Shown: in pieces, positions 48,401 to 58,301 of the stretch
Layout: every line of letters starts with the position of its first letter
How positions within the stretch are numbered: the stretch's first letter is position 1
Source: Actinomycetota bacterium
Lineage (GTDB): Bacteria > Actinomycetota > Acidimicrobiia > Acidimicrobiales > Ilumatobacteraceae
DNA: 64,000 bases
NCBI GenBank assembly: GCA_026393475.1
Contig: JAPLAA010000104.1
Coordinates: forward strand, 62,001-126,000
Direction of reading: 5' to 3'
Notes under the pieces: model-generated
Database searches by the model: none
Told to the model about the DNA's origin: nothing
What the model saw: only the letters and a program-made list of their open reading frames with translations
Position numbers and translations under genes: made by a program

Positions 48401-50194
48401 ATGAGTGCCAGCACGACCAACGCCCGCCTCCAGCAGTGGGTCGACGACTGGGCAGCGATCCTGCAGCCCGCGAACGTCTACTGGTGCGACGGCAGCGCCG
48501 AGGAGTACGAGCGTCTCTGCGGGGAGCTCGTCGACGCAGGCATCTTCACCAAGCTCGACGAGGCCAAGCGCCCCAACAGCTACTGGGCGCACTCCGATCC
48601 GGGCGACGTCGCCCGCGTCGAGGACCGGACGTTCATCTGCAGCGAGAACGCAGCCGACGCCGGCCCGAACAACAACTGGCGCGACCCGGCCGAGATGCGC
48701 GCCGAGATGACCCGGCTGTACACCGGCGCGATGCGGGGTCGCACCATGTACGTCGTGCCGTTCAGCATGGGCCCGCTCGGTTCACCCATCGCCCACATCG
48801 GCGTGCAGCTCAGCGACTCGGCCTACGTGGCCGTCAACATGCGGATCATGACCCGCATGGGTCAGGGCGCCCTCGACGTCCTCGGCGACGGCCAGTGGGT
48901 GCCGTGCGTGCACTCCGTCGGCGCACCGCTCGAGCCCGGCCAGGCCGACTCTGCATGGCCGTGCAACCCGGACAACAAGTACATCGTCCACTTTCCCGAG
49001 ACCCGCGAGATCATGAGTTTCGGGTCGGGCTACGGCGGCAACGCGCTGCTCGGCAAGAAGTGCTTCGCGCTGCGCATCGCGTCGGTCATGGCCCGCGACG
49101 ACGGCTGGCTGGCCGAGCACATGCTCATCCTCAAGCTCACCAACCCGCAGGGCGAGTTCAAGTACATCGCCGCGGCGTTCCCCTCGGCCTGCGGCAAGAC
49201 CAACCTGGCCATGCTCGTGCCGACGATCCCGGGCTGGAAGGCCGAGACCATCGGTGACGACATCTGCTGGATGAAGTTCGGCGCCGACGGCCGCCTGTAC
49301 GCGATCAACCCCGAGGCCGGCTTCTTCGGCGTCGCCCCCGGCACCGGCTACGACACCAACGCCAACGCGATGGAGACCCTGTGGGGCAACTCGATCTACA
49401 CCAACACCGCGCTCACCTCCGAAGGTGACGTGTGGTGGGAGGGCATGAGCGACACCCCGCCCGCCCGTGCGACCGACTGGCGTGGCAACCAGTGGACGCC
49501 CGAGAGCGACACCCCTGCCGCCCACCCGAACGCCCGTTTCACGGCGCCGGCGTCGCAGTGCCCGTCGATCGCCGACGAGTGGCAGGACCCGGCCGGCGTG
49601 CCGATCTCGGCCATCCTGTTCGGCGGCCGCCGCCGCACCACCGTCCCGCTGGTCACCCAGGCGACCGACTGGGAGCACGGCGTGTTCATGGGGTCGATCA
49701 TGGCCAGCGAGACCACCGCCGCCCAGCAGGGCGCGGTCGGCAACCTGCGCTTCGACCCGATGGCCATGCTGCCGTTCTGCGGCTACAACATGGGCGACTA
49801 CTTCGCCCACTGGCTCAGCGTCGGCAAGAACACCGATGCGGCGAACCTGCCCCAGATCTTCTTCGTCAACTGGTTCCGCCGCGACGAGGACGGCCGGTTC
49901 CTGTGGCCCGGCTACGGCGAGAACAGCCGTGTGCTGAAGTGGGTGTTCGAGCGGGTGGCGGGCACCGCGACCGCGGTCGAGACCCCCATCGGTCTCCTCC
50001 CGGCCGCCGGCGACCTCGACCTCACCGGACTCGACGTGTCCGCCGACGACCTGGCGACGCTGCTGTCGGTCGACACCGAGGGCTGGCAGGGTGCGATTCC
50101 GCAGATCCGCGCCCACTACGCACAGTTCGGCGACCGCCTGCCGGCGCGGCTGAGCCTGGCGCTCGACGAACTCGACAGCAAGCTCAGCGCCTGA
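48401..50194 (+). CDS. pckG: Phosphoenolpyruvate carboxykinase (GTP)
   Basis: The enzyme converts oxaloacetate and GTP to PEP and CO2 for gluconeogenesis, or runs in reverse. The 597-residue protein has the kinase loop [16 protein letters not shown] with the reactive cysteine, [10 protein letters not shown] near the N-terminal lobe, and [14 protein letters not shown] and the GTP-specific C-terminal [17 protein letters not shown] lies 8 nt before the ATG at 48401. It is a single-gene unit, with a terminator upstream and the Trk genes downstream. Confidence 0.97.
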   Translation: MSASTTNARLQQWVDDWAAILQPANVYWCDGSAEEYERLCGELVDAGIFTKLDEAKRPNSYWAHSDPGDVARVEDRTFICSENAADAGPNNNWRDPAEMRAEMTRLYTGAMRGRTMYVVPFSMGPLGSPIAHIGVQLSDSAYVAVNMRIMTRMGQGALDVLGDGQWVPCVHSVGAPLEPGQADSAWPCNPDNKYIVHFPETREIMSFGSGYGGNALLGKKCFALRIASVMARDDGWLAEHMLILKLTNPQGEFKYIAAAFPSACGKTNLAMLVPTIPGWKAETIGDDICWMKFGADGRLYAINPEAGFFGVAPGTGYDTNANAMETLWGNSIYTNTALTSEGDVWWEGMSDTPPARATDWRGNQWTPESDTPAAHPNARFTAPASQCPSIADEWQDPAGVPISAILFGGRRRTTVPLVTQATDWEHGVFMGSIMASETTAAQQGAVGNLRFDPMAMLPFCGYNMGDYFAHWLSVGKNTDAANLPQIFFVNWFRRDEDGRFLWPGYGENSRVLKWVFERVAGTATAVETPIGLLPAAGDLDLTGLDVSADDLATLLSVDTEGWQGAIPQIRAHYAQFGDRLPARLSLALDELDSKLSA

Positions 50195-50250
50195 TCCCTC
50201 GCTCGGCCCGTTTCTGCGGGTCTCGACAGGACGAGCACGCATCGCTGGGT

Positions 50251-50256
50251 TAGCTT
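50251..50256 (+). promoter_or_regulatory. Predicted -10 box TAGCTT of leaderless potassium-transporter gene
   Basis: TAGCTT lies 8 nt before the GTG at 50265. Confidence 0.5.
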
Positions 50257-50264
50257 GACCCACC

Positions 50265-51629
50265 GTGTCGATCGGTCCGCGGGCGCTCTCGGGGTGGATC
50301 ACGACGAATCCGGCGAGGGTCGTCGCTGCGCTGTTCTTCCTCGCGATCGTCGTCGGTTCGTTCCTGCTCTGGCTGCCGTTCGCCGCGGACGGACCGAGGA
50401 CGACGGTCATGCAGGCCGTCTTCACCACGGTGTCGGCCGTGTGCGTCACCGGGCTGACCGTCGTCGACACGGGCTCCCACTGGAGCGCATCGGGTGAGGT
50501 GATCATCCTGGCGCTCATCCAGCTCGGCGGGCTCGGCATCATGACGCTGGCGTCGGTCATCGTGCTGGCCCTCAGCGGCCGCCTCGGTGCGAACGCACGC
50601 GACGTCGCGAACGCGGAACGTACGGCCGTGCACATCGGCGAGGTCGGCAAGATGCTGGTCGGGGTGATCCGGTTCTCGTTCGTCTTCGAGGCCGTCGGCG
50701 CGGTGCTCCTGCTCATCGGTTTCCGCGCCGCGCACGATCGGCCGTTGGCCACCGACCTGTGGCACAGCGTGTTCCACAGCGTCAGTGCCTTCAACAACGC
50801 CGGGTTCGGCCTGCTGCCCGACAACCTCTCGGGTTACGTCGGCAACTGGTGGATCAACGGGGTGATCGCGGCGCTGGTGGTGTCGGGTGGCATCGGGTTC
50901 CCGGTGCTGATGGAGATCGGTCGGCGATGGCGATCGGCCGCCAGGTCCCGTCCGAAGCTCACCCTGCACACGCGGATCACCCTGATCACGACGGCGGTGC
51001 TGTTGGCGCTCGGCACCGGCGTCATCCTCGCCGGCGAGTGGACCAACGGCGGCACGCTCGGCCCCATGTCGACGCCGCAGAAGGTCCTGGCGGCGGCGTT
51101 CCAGTCGGTACAGACCCGTACGGCGGGGTTCAACACCATCGACATCGGCGCGATGGACTCCGTCAGCTGGCTGCTCATGTCGATGCTGATGTTCGTCGGT
51201 GGCGGCAGCGCCGGCACGGCCGGCGGCATCAAGGTGACGACCTTCGCGGTCATCGCGCTGATGATCTGGTCGGAGGTGCGCGGCGACGCCGACGTGCACG
51301 CCCACCGTCGACGGCTGCCCGAGCGGACCCAGCGTCGGGCCGTCGCCATCGCCGCGATCTCCATGGGCGCGGTCGTCGCCGGGAGCATGGCCATCAAGGC
51401 GACGAGCGACACCGATCTCGATCGCTCCCTGTTCGAGGCGACCTCCGCCTTCGGCACGGTGGGGCTCTCGACCGGCATCACCGCCGGTCTCCCCCAACCC
51501 GCGCAGGCCGTGCTGATCGGCCTCATGTACCTGGGCCGCCTCGGCCCACTCACGCTCGGAACCGCGCTGGTGTTGCGCGAACGCCATCTCCGGTTCCGCT
51601 ACCCGCAGGAGCAACCGATCCTTGGCTGA
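50265..51629 (+). CDS. Potassium uptake channel subunit, TrkH/KtrB family
   Basis: The 454-residue membrane protein has four pore-loop repeats with filter-like sequences: AVCVTGLTVVDTG, SAFNNAGFGLLP, QTRTAGFNTIDIG and SAFGTVGLSTG. This is the SKT fold of TrkH/KtrB, which moves K+ or Na+ with a cytoplasmic RCK gate. The start is GTG after a leaderless -10. The next gene, an RCK protein, overlaps its end by 8 nt. Confidence 0.93.
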   Translation: MSIGPRALSGWITTNPARVVAALFFLAIVVGSFLLWLPFAADGPRTTVMQAVFTTVSAVCVTGLTVVDTGSHWSASGEVIILALIQLGGLGIMTLASVIVLALSGRLGANARDVANAERTAVHIGEVGKMLVGVIRFSFVFEAVGAVLLLIGFRAAHDRPLATDLWHSVFHSVSAFNNAGFGLLPDNLSGYVGNWWINGVIAALVVSGGIGFPVLMEIGRRWRSAARSRPKLTLHTRITLITTAVLLALGTGVILAGEWTNGGTLGPMSTPQKVLAAAFQSVQTRTAGFNTIDIGAMDSVSWLLMSMLMFVGGGSAGTAGGIKVTTFAVIALMIWSEVRGDADVHAHRRRLPERTQRRAVAIAAISMGAVVAGSMAIKATSDTDLDRSLFEATSAFGTVGLSTGITAGLPQPAQAVLIGLMYLGRLGPLTLGTALVLRERHLRFRYPQEQPILG

Positions 51630-52311
51630 TCAGACGTCCACCAACGCACGGCGCGGCCTGCCCGCCGGCTCCGTGCTCATCGTCGGGCTGGGCCGCTTCG
51701 GCGGATCGCTCGCCCGCACCCTCGTCGGGCTCGGCACCGAGGTGCTGGCGCTCGACCACGACGCCCGCCTCGTGCAGAGCCACGCGAACGAACTGCCACA
51801 CGTGGCCCAGGCCGACGCCACCGACCTCACCGCGCTCCGCCAGCTGGGAGCCCACGAGTACGACACCGCGGTCGTCGCCATCGGAGCCGGCATCGAGTCG
51901 AGCGTGCTGGTCACCGCAGCGCTCATCGATCTCGGCATCGAACGGGTGTGGGCCAAGGCGATCACCGATCAACACGCGCGCATTCTCGAGCGGGTGGGCG
52001 CCCACCGCGTGTTCCGCCCCGAGGCGGAGATGGGTGCTCGGGTCGCGCACCTGGTGTCGGGCCGCATGCTCGAGTACCTCCCGCTCGACGACGGGTTCGT
52101 GCTGGCGGAGATGAGCGCACCCGCGGCGTTCGTGGGCAGAGCGCTCGGCGAGATCGGCCTGCGCGCAGCCCACCGTGTCACGGTGGTCTGCGTGAAGCAC
52201 CCGGGCGAGACGTTCACCTACGCCGAGGCGTCGACGGTCGTTCGCGCGGGCGACCTGCTCGTGCTCGCCGGGTCACCCGACGACGTCGAGCAGGTCGTAC
52301 GCCTCCGCTGA
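51622..52311 (+). CDS. Potassium uptake regulatory subunit, TrkA/KtrA family
   Basis: The 229-residue RCK protein has the nucleotide-binding N-domain (VLIVGLGRFGGSLARTL, LALDHDARLV, DATDLTAL) and a C-terminal TrkA-C domain (about 145-229). It gates the channel in response to nucleotide. The start is TTG at 51622, with AGGAG about 11 nt upstream, and overlaps the channel gene by 8 nt. The length fits KtrA rather than the double TrkA. Confidence 0.92.
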   Translation: MADQTSTNARRGLPAGSVLIVGLGRFGGSLARTLVGLGTEVLALDHDARLVQSHANELPHVAQADATDLTALRQLGAHEYDTAVVAIGAGIESSVLVTAALIDLGIERVWAKAITDQHARILERVGAHRVFRPEAEMGARVAHLVSGRMLEYLPLDDGFVLAEMSAPAAFVGRALGEIGLRAAHRVTVVCVKHPGETFTYAEASTVVRAGDLLVLAGSPDDVEQVVRLR

Positions 52312-52381
52312 GCGAAGGCGCGGCCTCGACGCTCCTGTGTCGACGCTCGGGAGGTCGGACGCTCCGGAGGTCGTCGTCAGG

Positions 52382-53608
52382 TCAGCCGCTCGTGACGAGG
52401 CGGAGCAGCCGGAAACGGTCGAGGTCGCGCGCAACGACGTACCGTTCGCCGTCGACGACCGCTGCGGCGGCCAGCGACTGCGCCTCGGGCGGCATCCGGA
52501 ACGCGGACACCGAGCCGTCGGGCAACAGGTCGACCCACACCAGCTGGCCGGGGGCACCTGCATCGTCGGTGAGGGCGAAGGTGGAGATCACCGAACCGTC
52601 GGCCTGTGCGTCGAAGAAGGCGTACGTGCCCTCGGCCTGACGAACACCCATCACGTCGAACACCCAGTCGAGCCCGCCCGAGGAGACGGTGGTCCGCGAC
52701 GACCACAGTGCGTTCCCGAACTCGTCCGTGCCCACCCAGTCGGCGGGAATGGCAGGGCCGGATTCCTGGCGCTGTTCGGCCACGGCGGGCACCTCGAGCG
52801 TGACACCGCCGACCGCGCCGAGCGCGTCGACATAGGGCGACACCTCGGCGGCGTCGGGACCGAGATCGGTGAGCACGACGCCGTCACGGGCGAGGGTGAC
52901 CTCGCCGCAGAACGACTCGACGCACGTCCATGGTGTCGGCCAGGTGGCGAGCAGCTGCCCGCCACGCTCGCCCGACGTCGCGATCGCCGCCAGCACGAAG
53001 GTGTCGTCCGCAGCCCTGTGATACGAGACGTACAGCACCTGCGCCGGTCCGAGCGCCATCGCCCAGGGCGTCGCCCCGTCGAGCTCGACCGGCAACGGCA
53101 CCGACCATCTCACCGTCGCGTCGGGCCCGTAGGCGTTCACGGTGAGTGCCACGACGTCCATCACCAGCAGCGAGCCGTCGTCCGCGAACTGGATGCGCGG
53201 CTCGGTGTCGGTCGTCGCGGTGGGGTCGCCGGCACCGATCGCCAGATCGAAGGCCGCCTCGACCACCAGCCCCGGGTACGACACCTCGGGGGTGAGCAAC
53301 GGCACCCCGTCCGCCGACAGCGGCGTCGCGCCTCGAGGCCGCAGCGACAGCGTGGTGGTGGGCGCCGGGGCCGAGGTCGCGACCGCAGGATCGTCGGGCA
53401 GCAGCAGGGTGTCACCGGTGGCCGGGTCGGTCGCGGCCGGGCCGACGGCCGACCCGGCTTCGCCCGTGGCGTCGACCCGCATCGGATTCGTGGGCGTGGC
53501 GTCACCGTCGTCGCCGCTGCAGGCGGGCAACAGGCCGACGACGACCATCGCCCACGCCGCGGTCCGCCGGCACCCACGAGTCACCGTCGGTCTCCGCTCG
53601 TCCCGCAT
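52382..53608 (-). CDS. Putative lipoprotein of unknown function
   Basis: The 408-residue protein has a signal peptide with lipobox (AWAMVVVGLLPACSG), an acidic Thr/Pro linker, and a long domain rich in Val, Asp and Gly with blocks such as FADDGSLLVMDVVALTVNAYG. Repeated short beta-strand motifs suggest a beta-propeller-like fold; I cannot name a family. The ATG at 53608 is chosen since it starts just before the signal peptide. It is the last gene of a three-gene minus-strand unit of envelope proteins. Confidence 0.7.
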   Translation of the reverse strand: MRDERRPTVTRGCRRTAAWAMVVVGLLPACSGDDGDATPTNPMRVDATGEAGSAVGPAATDPATGDTLLLPDDPAVATSAPAPTTTLSLRPRGATPLSADGVPLLTPEVSYPGLVVEAAFDLAIGAGDPTATTDTEPRIQFADDGSLLVMDVVALTVNAYGPDATVRWSVPLPVELDGATPWAMALGPAQVLYVSYHRAADDTFVLAAIATSGERGGQLLATWPTPWTCVESFCGEVTLARDGVVLTDLGPDAAEVSPYVDALGAVGGVTLEVPAVAEQRQESGPAIPADWVGTDEFGNALWSSRTTVSSGGLDWVFDVMGVRQAEGTYAFFDAQADGSVISTFALTDDAGAPGQLVWVDLLPDGSVSAFRMPPEAQSLAAAAVVDGERYVVARDLDRFRLLRLVTSG

Positions 53609-53659
53609 GCCCCTCACGCCCGGAGTCTGGCAGGTCGCCCGACGTCGTCGGGGCATCGC

Positions 53660-54028
53660 TCAGCTCATGAACAGGCTGCGGAGCGCGAGCCCCATGAGGA
53701 ACAGGCCGCCGCCGCCGTAGATGAGGAAGCGACGTGGCTTCATCTGCTGTGCGTACGAGTACACGATGCCGATCGCGACCAGCCCGCTGAACTCGTAGAG
53801 CATGTGCAGCTCGGGGAACTCCCAGTCGTAGCGGGCGAGCAGCACCGAGGCCATCACGACATTTGCCGTCACCACGAGTTGGGCGACGACGGTGACGACC
53901 CACAGGGCCCTGTTGCGCACGGCCGGCCACCGGTGTGCAGCCAGTGCCCACACGCCCGCGGCGGCGTTGACGCCCACCTGCACCCACAGTCCGGTCCGAT
54001 AGACGTCGTAGAGCGACTGGCCGTCCAC
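53660..54028 (-). CDS. Small four-helix membrane protein of unknown function
   Basis: The 122-residue protein begins GTG (MDGQSLYDVYRTGLWV) and has about four membrane helices; the last ones are VAIGIVYSY and YGGGGLFLMGLALRS. No family is recognised. It follows the upstream lipoprotein gene by 3 bp and so is co-transcribed. Confidence 0.68.
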   Translation of the reverse strand: MDGQSLYDVYRTGLWVQVGVNAAAGVWALAAHRWPAVRNRALWVVTVVAQLVVTANVVMASVLLARYDWEFPELHMLYEFSGLVAIGIVYSYAQQMKPRRFLIYGGGGLFLMGLALRSLFMS

Positions 54029-54031
54029 GGA

Positions 54032-54808
54032 TCACTCGCCGCAGCGCGGGCCCGCCGACACGAACGTCACCAGTTCGTCGTCGGCCAAGCCGGTCATCCC
54101 ACCGTTGATGCCGCTCGCGAGGAGGAACGACGGACCCGCGAGTTCGTCGTCGAACAGCTCGACGTTCGGGTAGGTGAAGCGGAGTTCGCCCACGGTGTTG
54201 CCGACCCCGATCCGCTCCGCCGTGGTCATGCCCGCGGGCTGCACGGTCGCACCGAACGGCGGGCCCAACACGTAGTTGAAGAAGTGCCGCCGACCCGACA
54301 CGATCGGCGAGTCGTCGCTGAACAGCAGCGTGAGGTCGCCCCACGTGACGCCGCGCACCTCGGTGCCCGGGCACACGCCGAACGCCGAGAACGGGTCGGC
54401 CCAGCCACTGTCGGCCGTCGGCTTGCCGAGGTTGGCCGACACGTAGGCGATCACCTGGTCGGGGTCGGTGCCGAACAGGGCGTCGCCGAGTCCGTCGGCC
54501 CGGAGCACCAACACCGCTGCCTTCGGGATCGAGGTGGTGGTGGTCGCGGCCACGGTGGTGGACGTCGTGGTGGACGCGGCCACGGTGGTCGGTGCGACGG
54601 TGGGCGCAACCGTGGGGGCGACCGTGACCGGTGGCGTCGTGACGGGTGGTGTGGTGGCGACGGGCGCCGTCGAGGTCGTGGTGGTGAGGAGCGGTGCGAT
54701 GGTCTCGTCGCTCGGCCCGTCGTCGGCGCCGCAGGCGGCGACGAGGACGGCGACCACGACCGCGACCGCGGCGAGAGCGGCAGGAGGCGTCAGGACACGA
54801 CGATGCAC
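54032..54808 (-). CDS. Putative lipoprotein with Thr/Pro-rich linker
   Basis: The 258-residue protein has a signal peptide ending in a lipobox (VVVAVLVAACGADD), then about 65 residues of Thr, Pro and Val repeats (TTPPVTVAPTVAP), a likely glycosylated stalk, then a globular domain of about 160 residues with an internal cysteine pair (VCPGTEV and PRCGE at the end). No family is recognised. The GTG at 54808 is the start. It is first in the three-gene envelope unit. Confidence 0.7.
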   Translation of the reverse strand: MHRRVLTPPAALAAVAVVVAVLVAACGADDGPSDETIAPLLTTTTSTAPVATTPPVTTPPVTVAPTVAPTVAPTTVAASTTTSTTVAATTTTSIPKAAVLVLRADGLGDALFGTDPDQVIAYVSANLGKPTADSGWADPFSAFGVCPGTEVRGVTWGDLTLLFSDDSPIVSGRRHFFNYVLGPPFGATVQPAGMTTAERIGVGNTVGELRFTYPNVELFDDELAGPSFLLASGINGGMTGLADDELVTFVSAGPRCGE

Positions 54809-54872
54809 GAGGGCAGTCTGGCAGCAGATTCGCGATTCGGCGCCGCGTCTGGTGAGCTGCCGTGCGGGCGGC

Positions 54873-55427
54873 TCAGCGGATGAGGGTGTCGGCCTCGTGG
54901 CCGCCCTCGACGAGCGTCAGCGCGCCGTCGGCAGCGATGTCGATCACGGTGACCGAGCAGTTGTCGAGGCTCCGGATCACCAGTCGGTCGTCGCCGAGCG
55001 CGGCGCCGATCGCGGCGTTGATGGCCACGAAGTGACTGAACAGCACCGAGTCGCCTCCGCGTGACCGCATCGCGGCCACGACGCCGTCGCGGAACGCGGT
55101 GTAACGGGGGCCGAGCGCCGTCCACGTTCCCTGCATCGCAGCCCGCAGCCACTCGACACGGTCGGCCATCGCCACGCCCTCCGGCGAGGGGATCTCGGCG
55201 ATGCGCGGCTCGATCATCAGTGGGAGCCGCCACGCCGAGAGCAACGGCGCGGCCGTCTCCTGACAGCGGCGCAGGGGGCTCGTCTCCACGTGCAGCGGGC
55301 CGAGCGGCGCCAGCCGGGCGCCGACCTCGATCGACTGCTGCTTGCCCAGGTCGTCGAGGCCGGGATCGGGATCGGTGTCCCAGCCGGCCGACGCCCGACC
55401 GTGGCGGACGAGGTACAGCCGGGTCAC
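54873..55427 (-). CDS. Histidine phosphatase (phosphoglycerate mutase-like)
   Basis: The 184-residue protein has the phosphohistidine motif LYLVRHGRAS at the N-terminus, ETSPLRRCQETA, and a second histidine in LFSHFVAINAAIG. Enzymes of this branch remove phosphate from small phosphoesters. The GTG at 55427 overlaps the PIG-L stop by 4 nt (GTGA), so it is translated with the two upstream genes. The substrate is unknown. Confidence 0.85.
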   Translation of the reverse strand: MTRLYLVRHGRASAGWDTDPDPGLDDLGKQQSIEVGARLAPLGPLHVETSPLRRCQETAAPLLSAWRLPLMIEPRIAEIPSPEGVAMADRVEWLRAAMQGTWTALGPRYTAFRDGVVAAMRSRGGDSVLFSHFVAINAAIGAALGDDRLVIRSLDNCSVTVIDIAADGALTLVEGGHEADTLIR

Positions 55428-56206
55428 TCGAACAGCCAGCCGGACCGCATCCCGGCCGGCGCGCCCTTCTCGATGAACCACTCCGTACCGAAGGCCATCG
55501 CGAACATCGTCTCGTCCATCGCCATGAAGAAGCTGGAATCGCTCACCTGGCTGGCGTGGCAGGCGATGGACGCCCGCTTGCGGACCACCCATGGCGTGAC
55601 GTCGACCTCGAGGGTGATCTCGGCCTCGGTCGAGCCGAACGGGTTGCCGTCGTCGCTCGGACCATCCGGGTCGAAGTCGACCCCCTCGATCGGCGCCTCG
55701 GCCATCATGCGCGCGAACGCGTCGCGGTTCATCGTCGACTCGAACACCTTCGGTGTGCCGGCGAGCTCGGCGGCCCGATGGCCCACGTGGTGCACCTTGA
55801 TGTGGTCGGGATGGCCGTAGCCGCCGTGCCAGTCGTAGGTGGTGAGGATGTCGGCCTGCTCGTCGCGGAGGATGGCGGCCAACCGTTCGGCGGCCTCGTC
55901 GAGCGGCGCCTGGTGGAAGGAGTGCTCGTGGTCGTTCTGCTCCCAGCCGGTCATGCCGCTGTCGGCGTAGTCGAGCCACGCCACCCGGTGGATGCCGAGC
56001 ACCTCGGCAGACTTCGCCGTCTCCGCCCGGCGGCGGTCGGCCAGGGTCTCCCCCGGCGCCAGGTCGTCGGGCACCTCGCCGTGGTCGCCGTTGGTGGCGA
56101 CGACGAGCACCACACGGTGCCCCTCCTCGACCGCCCGGGCCATCGAACCGCCGGTGGCGATCGCCTCGTCGTCGGGATGGGCATGGAAGCAGACCAGCGT
56201 CGCCAT
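55424..56206 (-). CDS. PIG-L family deacetylase (MshB/Mca-like)
   Basis: The 260-residue zinc deacetylase has the AHPDDE motif near the N-terminus (FHAHPDDEAIATGGS) and the second metal site HPDH (GYGHPDHIKVHH). PIG-L enzymes act on GlcNAc-inositol or mycothiol conjugates. The actinobacterial origin makes a thiol or glycoside substrate plausible, not proven. The ATG overlaps the CaiB stop by 1 nt (TGATG). Confidence 0.88.
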   Translation of the reverse strand: MATLVCFHAHPDDEAIATGGSMARAVEEGHRVVLVVATNGDHGEVPDDLAPGETLADRRRAETAKSAEVLGIHRVAWLDYADSGMTGWEQNDHEHSFHQAPLDEAAERLAAILRDEQADILTTYDWHGGYGHPDHIKVHHVGHRAAELAGTPKVFESTMNRDAFARMMAEAPIEGVDFDPDGPSDDGNPFGSTEAEITLEVDVTPWVVRKRASIACHASQVSDSSFFMAMDETMFAMAFGTEWFIEKGAPAGMRSGWLFE

Positions 56207-57363
56207 CAGGCGTCGACCACTGCCTTCGACTCGAGCAGCGCATCGACGCGGTCGGCGGCGATGCCCCAGTCGGTGAGGACTTCCCGGCTGTGCTGACCGG
56301 GGTGCGCCGGGGCGCTCTTCACCTCGGGCGTGGTGCGCGAGAAGCGCGGTGCCGGGGCCGGCTGGGTGACACCACCGACCTGGATGAACGTCTGGCGCTC
56401 GACGTTGTGCGGGTGCTCGGCCGCCTCGCTCATGGTGAGCACCGGGGCGAAGCACACGTCGGTCGCCTCCATCAGCTCGCACCACTCGGCGCGGGTCTTG
56501 CCCCTGAACACCTCGCGCAGCCGCTCCTTCAGGTGCGGCCACTGGCTCTGGTCCATCTGCTTGGCGAACTCGGGGTCGCCGGCGAGGCCGGTGAGCCGCA
56601 TCAGCTCGGCGTAGAACTGGGGCTCGATCGACCCCAGCGAGATGTACGTGCCGTCGGCGCACTCGAACACGTCGTAGAAGTGGGCGCCGGTGTCGAGCAG
56701 GTTGGTGCCGCGGTTGTTCTCGTCGAAGATGCCGGCCGACTTGAAGGCCCAGAACATGCTCATCAGCACGGCGGCACCGTCGACCATCGCCGTGTCGACG
56801 ACCTGACCCTGACCGCTTCGCTGCGCCTCGAGCAGGGCGCACACGACGCCGTAGGCGAGGAACATGCCGCCGCCGCCGAAGTCACCGACCATGTTGAGCG
56901 GCGGCACCGGGGCCTCGCCCCTGCGACCGAAGTGCGCCAGCGCACCGGCGAGCGAGATGTAGTTGATGTCGTGTCCGGCGGCCTGGGCGTACATGCCCTC
57001 CTGGCCCCAGCCGGTCATGCGACCGAAGACGAGCTTGGGGTTGCGGGCGAGGCAGACGTCGGGACCGATACCGAGGCGCTCCATCACCCCCGGCCGGAAA
57101 CCTTCGACGAGGGCGTCGGCACCGGCGACGAGATCGAGCAACGTCGCCACGCCGTCGGGATGCTTGAGGTCGATCGCGATGTTGCGGCGGCCGCGCAGCA
57201 TCACGTCGAAGTGCGGCGTGTCGGGCGCCGGGCCGCGCACCGATTGTGCGCGCTCGACGCGGATGACCTCGGCGCCCATGTCGGCGAGCAGCATCGCCGC
57301 GAAGGGACCGGGGCCGATGCCCGCGATCTCGATGATCCGATATCCAGTGAGCGGTCCAGCCAT
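56206..57363 (-). CDS. CaiB/BaiF CoA-transferase family, alpha-methylacyl-CoA racemase-like
   Basis: The 385-residue protein has GPGPFAAMLLADMGAEVIRVER, RGRRNIAIDLK, GRMTGWGQEG, then AGHDINYISLAGAL, the AMACR-type active-site segment. It could epimerise 2-methylacyl-CoA or transfer CoA. The ATG at 57363 lies 12 nt after TAGAAA, a weak -10. It leads a three-gene overlapping unit with the PIG-L and phosphatase genes. Confidence 0.85.
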   Translation of the reverse strand: MAGPLTGYRIIEIAGIGPGPFAAMLLADMGAEVIRVERAQSVRGPAPDTPHFDVMLRGRRNIAIDLKHPDGVATLLDLVAGADALVEGFRPGVMERLGIGPDVCLARNPKLVFGRMTGWGQEGMYAQAAGHDINYISLAGALAHFGRRGEAPVPPLNMVGDFGGGGMFLAYGVVCALLEAQRSGQGQVVDTAMVDGAAVLMSMFWAFKSAGIFDENNRGTNLLDTGAHFYDVFECADGTYISLGSIEPQFYAELMRLTGLAGDPEFAKQMDQSQWPHLKERLREVFRGKTRAEWCELMEATDVCFAPVLTMSEAAEHPHNVERQTFIQVGGVTQPAPAPRFSRTTPEVKSAPAHPGQHSREVLTDWGIAADRVDALLESKAVVDA

Positions 57364-57416
57364 GCCGAGTTTCTAGTCGGCGCGCCGCCACCCTGCGGCA
57401 CCGGGAGTGTGGTGGG

Positions 57417-58295
57417 TCAGGCGAGACGGATGTGAGTGACGACGGCGTCGACGAACCGCGGCCACAACGGCTCGGGGATGTCGTGGCCCATGTCTGCCAG
57501 GTAGAGCAGGTGGGCGCCGGGGATCGCATCGGCGGTCGCGAAGCCACCGCTGGGCGTGATCAGGGTGTCGTCGCGGCCGTGGATGACCAGCGCCGGGACG
57601 TCGAGCTGACGCAGCCGCTCGGTGCGGTCGCCGCTCGACACGATCGCGGCCATCTGGCGCGGACCGCCCTCGCCGTAGTTCGACCGGTCGTAGCCGATCG
57701 CAGCGAGCGCCTTCGTGCGCTCGGCATCGCGGTACCGCTTCGACTGCCACGCCATCCACTTCGGGGACTCCTCGATGTAGCTCTCGCGGGTCGTGGCGGG
57801 TGGCGACAGCAGGACGCCGAGCACCTCGGGCGCCGCCTGGCCCACGGTGGGATCGCCCGTGGTGCTCATCACCGAGGTGAGGCTGCGCACCCGCGTGGGG
57901 TGCTCGATCGCCATCGTCTGCACGATCATGCCGCCCATCGACGCGCCCATGATGTGGGCGCGCTCGACGCCGAGGTGGTCGAGCAGACCGATCGCGTCGG
58001 CGGCCATGTCGGACAGCGTGTACGGCACCGGCGGCAGCTCACCGCCCGAGAACGCTGCGGTCATCACGGCACCGACGTCGACGGTGACGCCGTCGAGCTT
58101 GGAGCTCAGCCCACAGTCGCGGTTGTCGAACCTGACGACGTGGAGACCGGTGTCGGCCAGCAGCTGGCAGAACTTCTCGTCCCACTGGATCATCTGTGCG
58201 GTGAAGCCCATGACGAGCAACAGCGTGGGATCGTCGGGGCTCCCGAAGGAGTCGTATTCGAGTTCCATTCCGGTGGCAACGAGAGCGCGGGGCAT
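57417..58295 (-). CDS. Alpha/beta hydrolase
   Basis: The 292-residue protein has the oxyanion strand LLLVMGFTAQM, the nucleophile elbow GASMGGM, an Asp-containing late strand (IHGRDDTLI) and a catalytic His in ADMGHDIPE. Substrate unknown; the pattern resembles esterases and haloalkane-type hydrolases. The start is ATG at 58295, and TAGTCT lies 6 nt upstream. It is divergent from an LLM oxidoreductase with only 24 bp between the start codons. Confidence 0.9.
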   Translation of the reverse strand: MPRALVATGMELEYDSFGSPDDPTLLLVMGFTAQMIQWDEKFCQLLADTGLHVVRFDNRDCGLSSKLDGVTVDVGAVMTAAFSGGELPPVPYTLSDMAADAIGLLDHLGVERAHIMGASMGGMIVQTMAIEHPTRVRSLTSVMSTTGDPTVGQAAPEVLGVLLSPPATTRESYIEESPKWMAWQSKRYRDAERTKALAAIGYDRSNYGEGGPRQMAAIVSSGDRTERLRQLDVPALVIHGRDDTLITPSGGFATADAIPGAHLLYLADMGHDIPEPLWPRFVDAVVTHIRLA

Positions 58296-58301
58296 CGGCG
58301 C

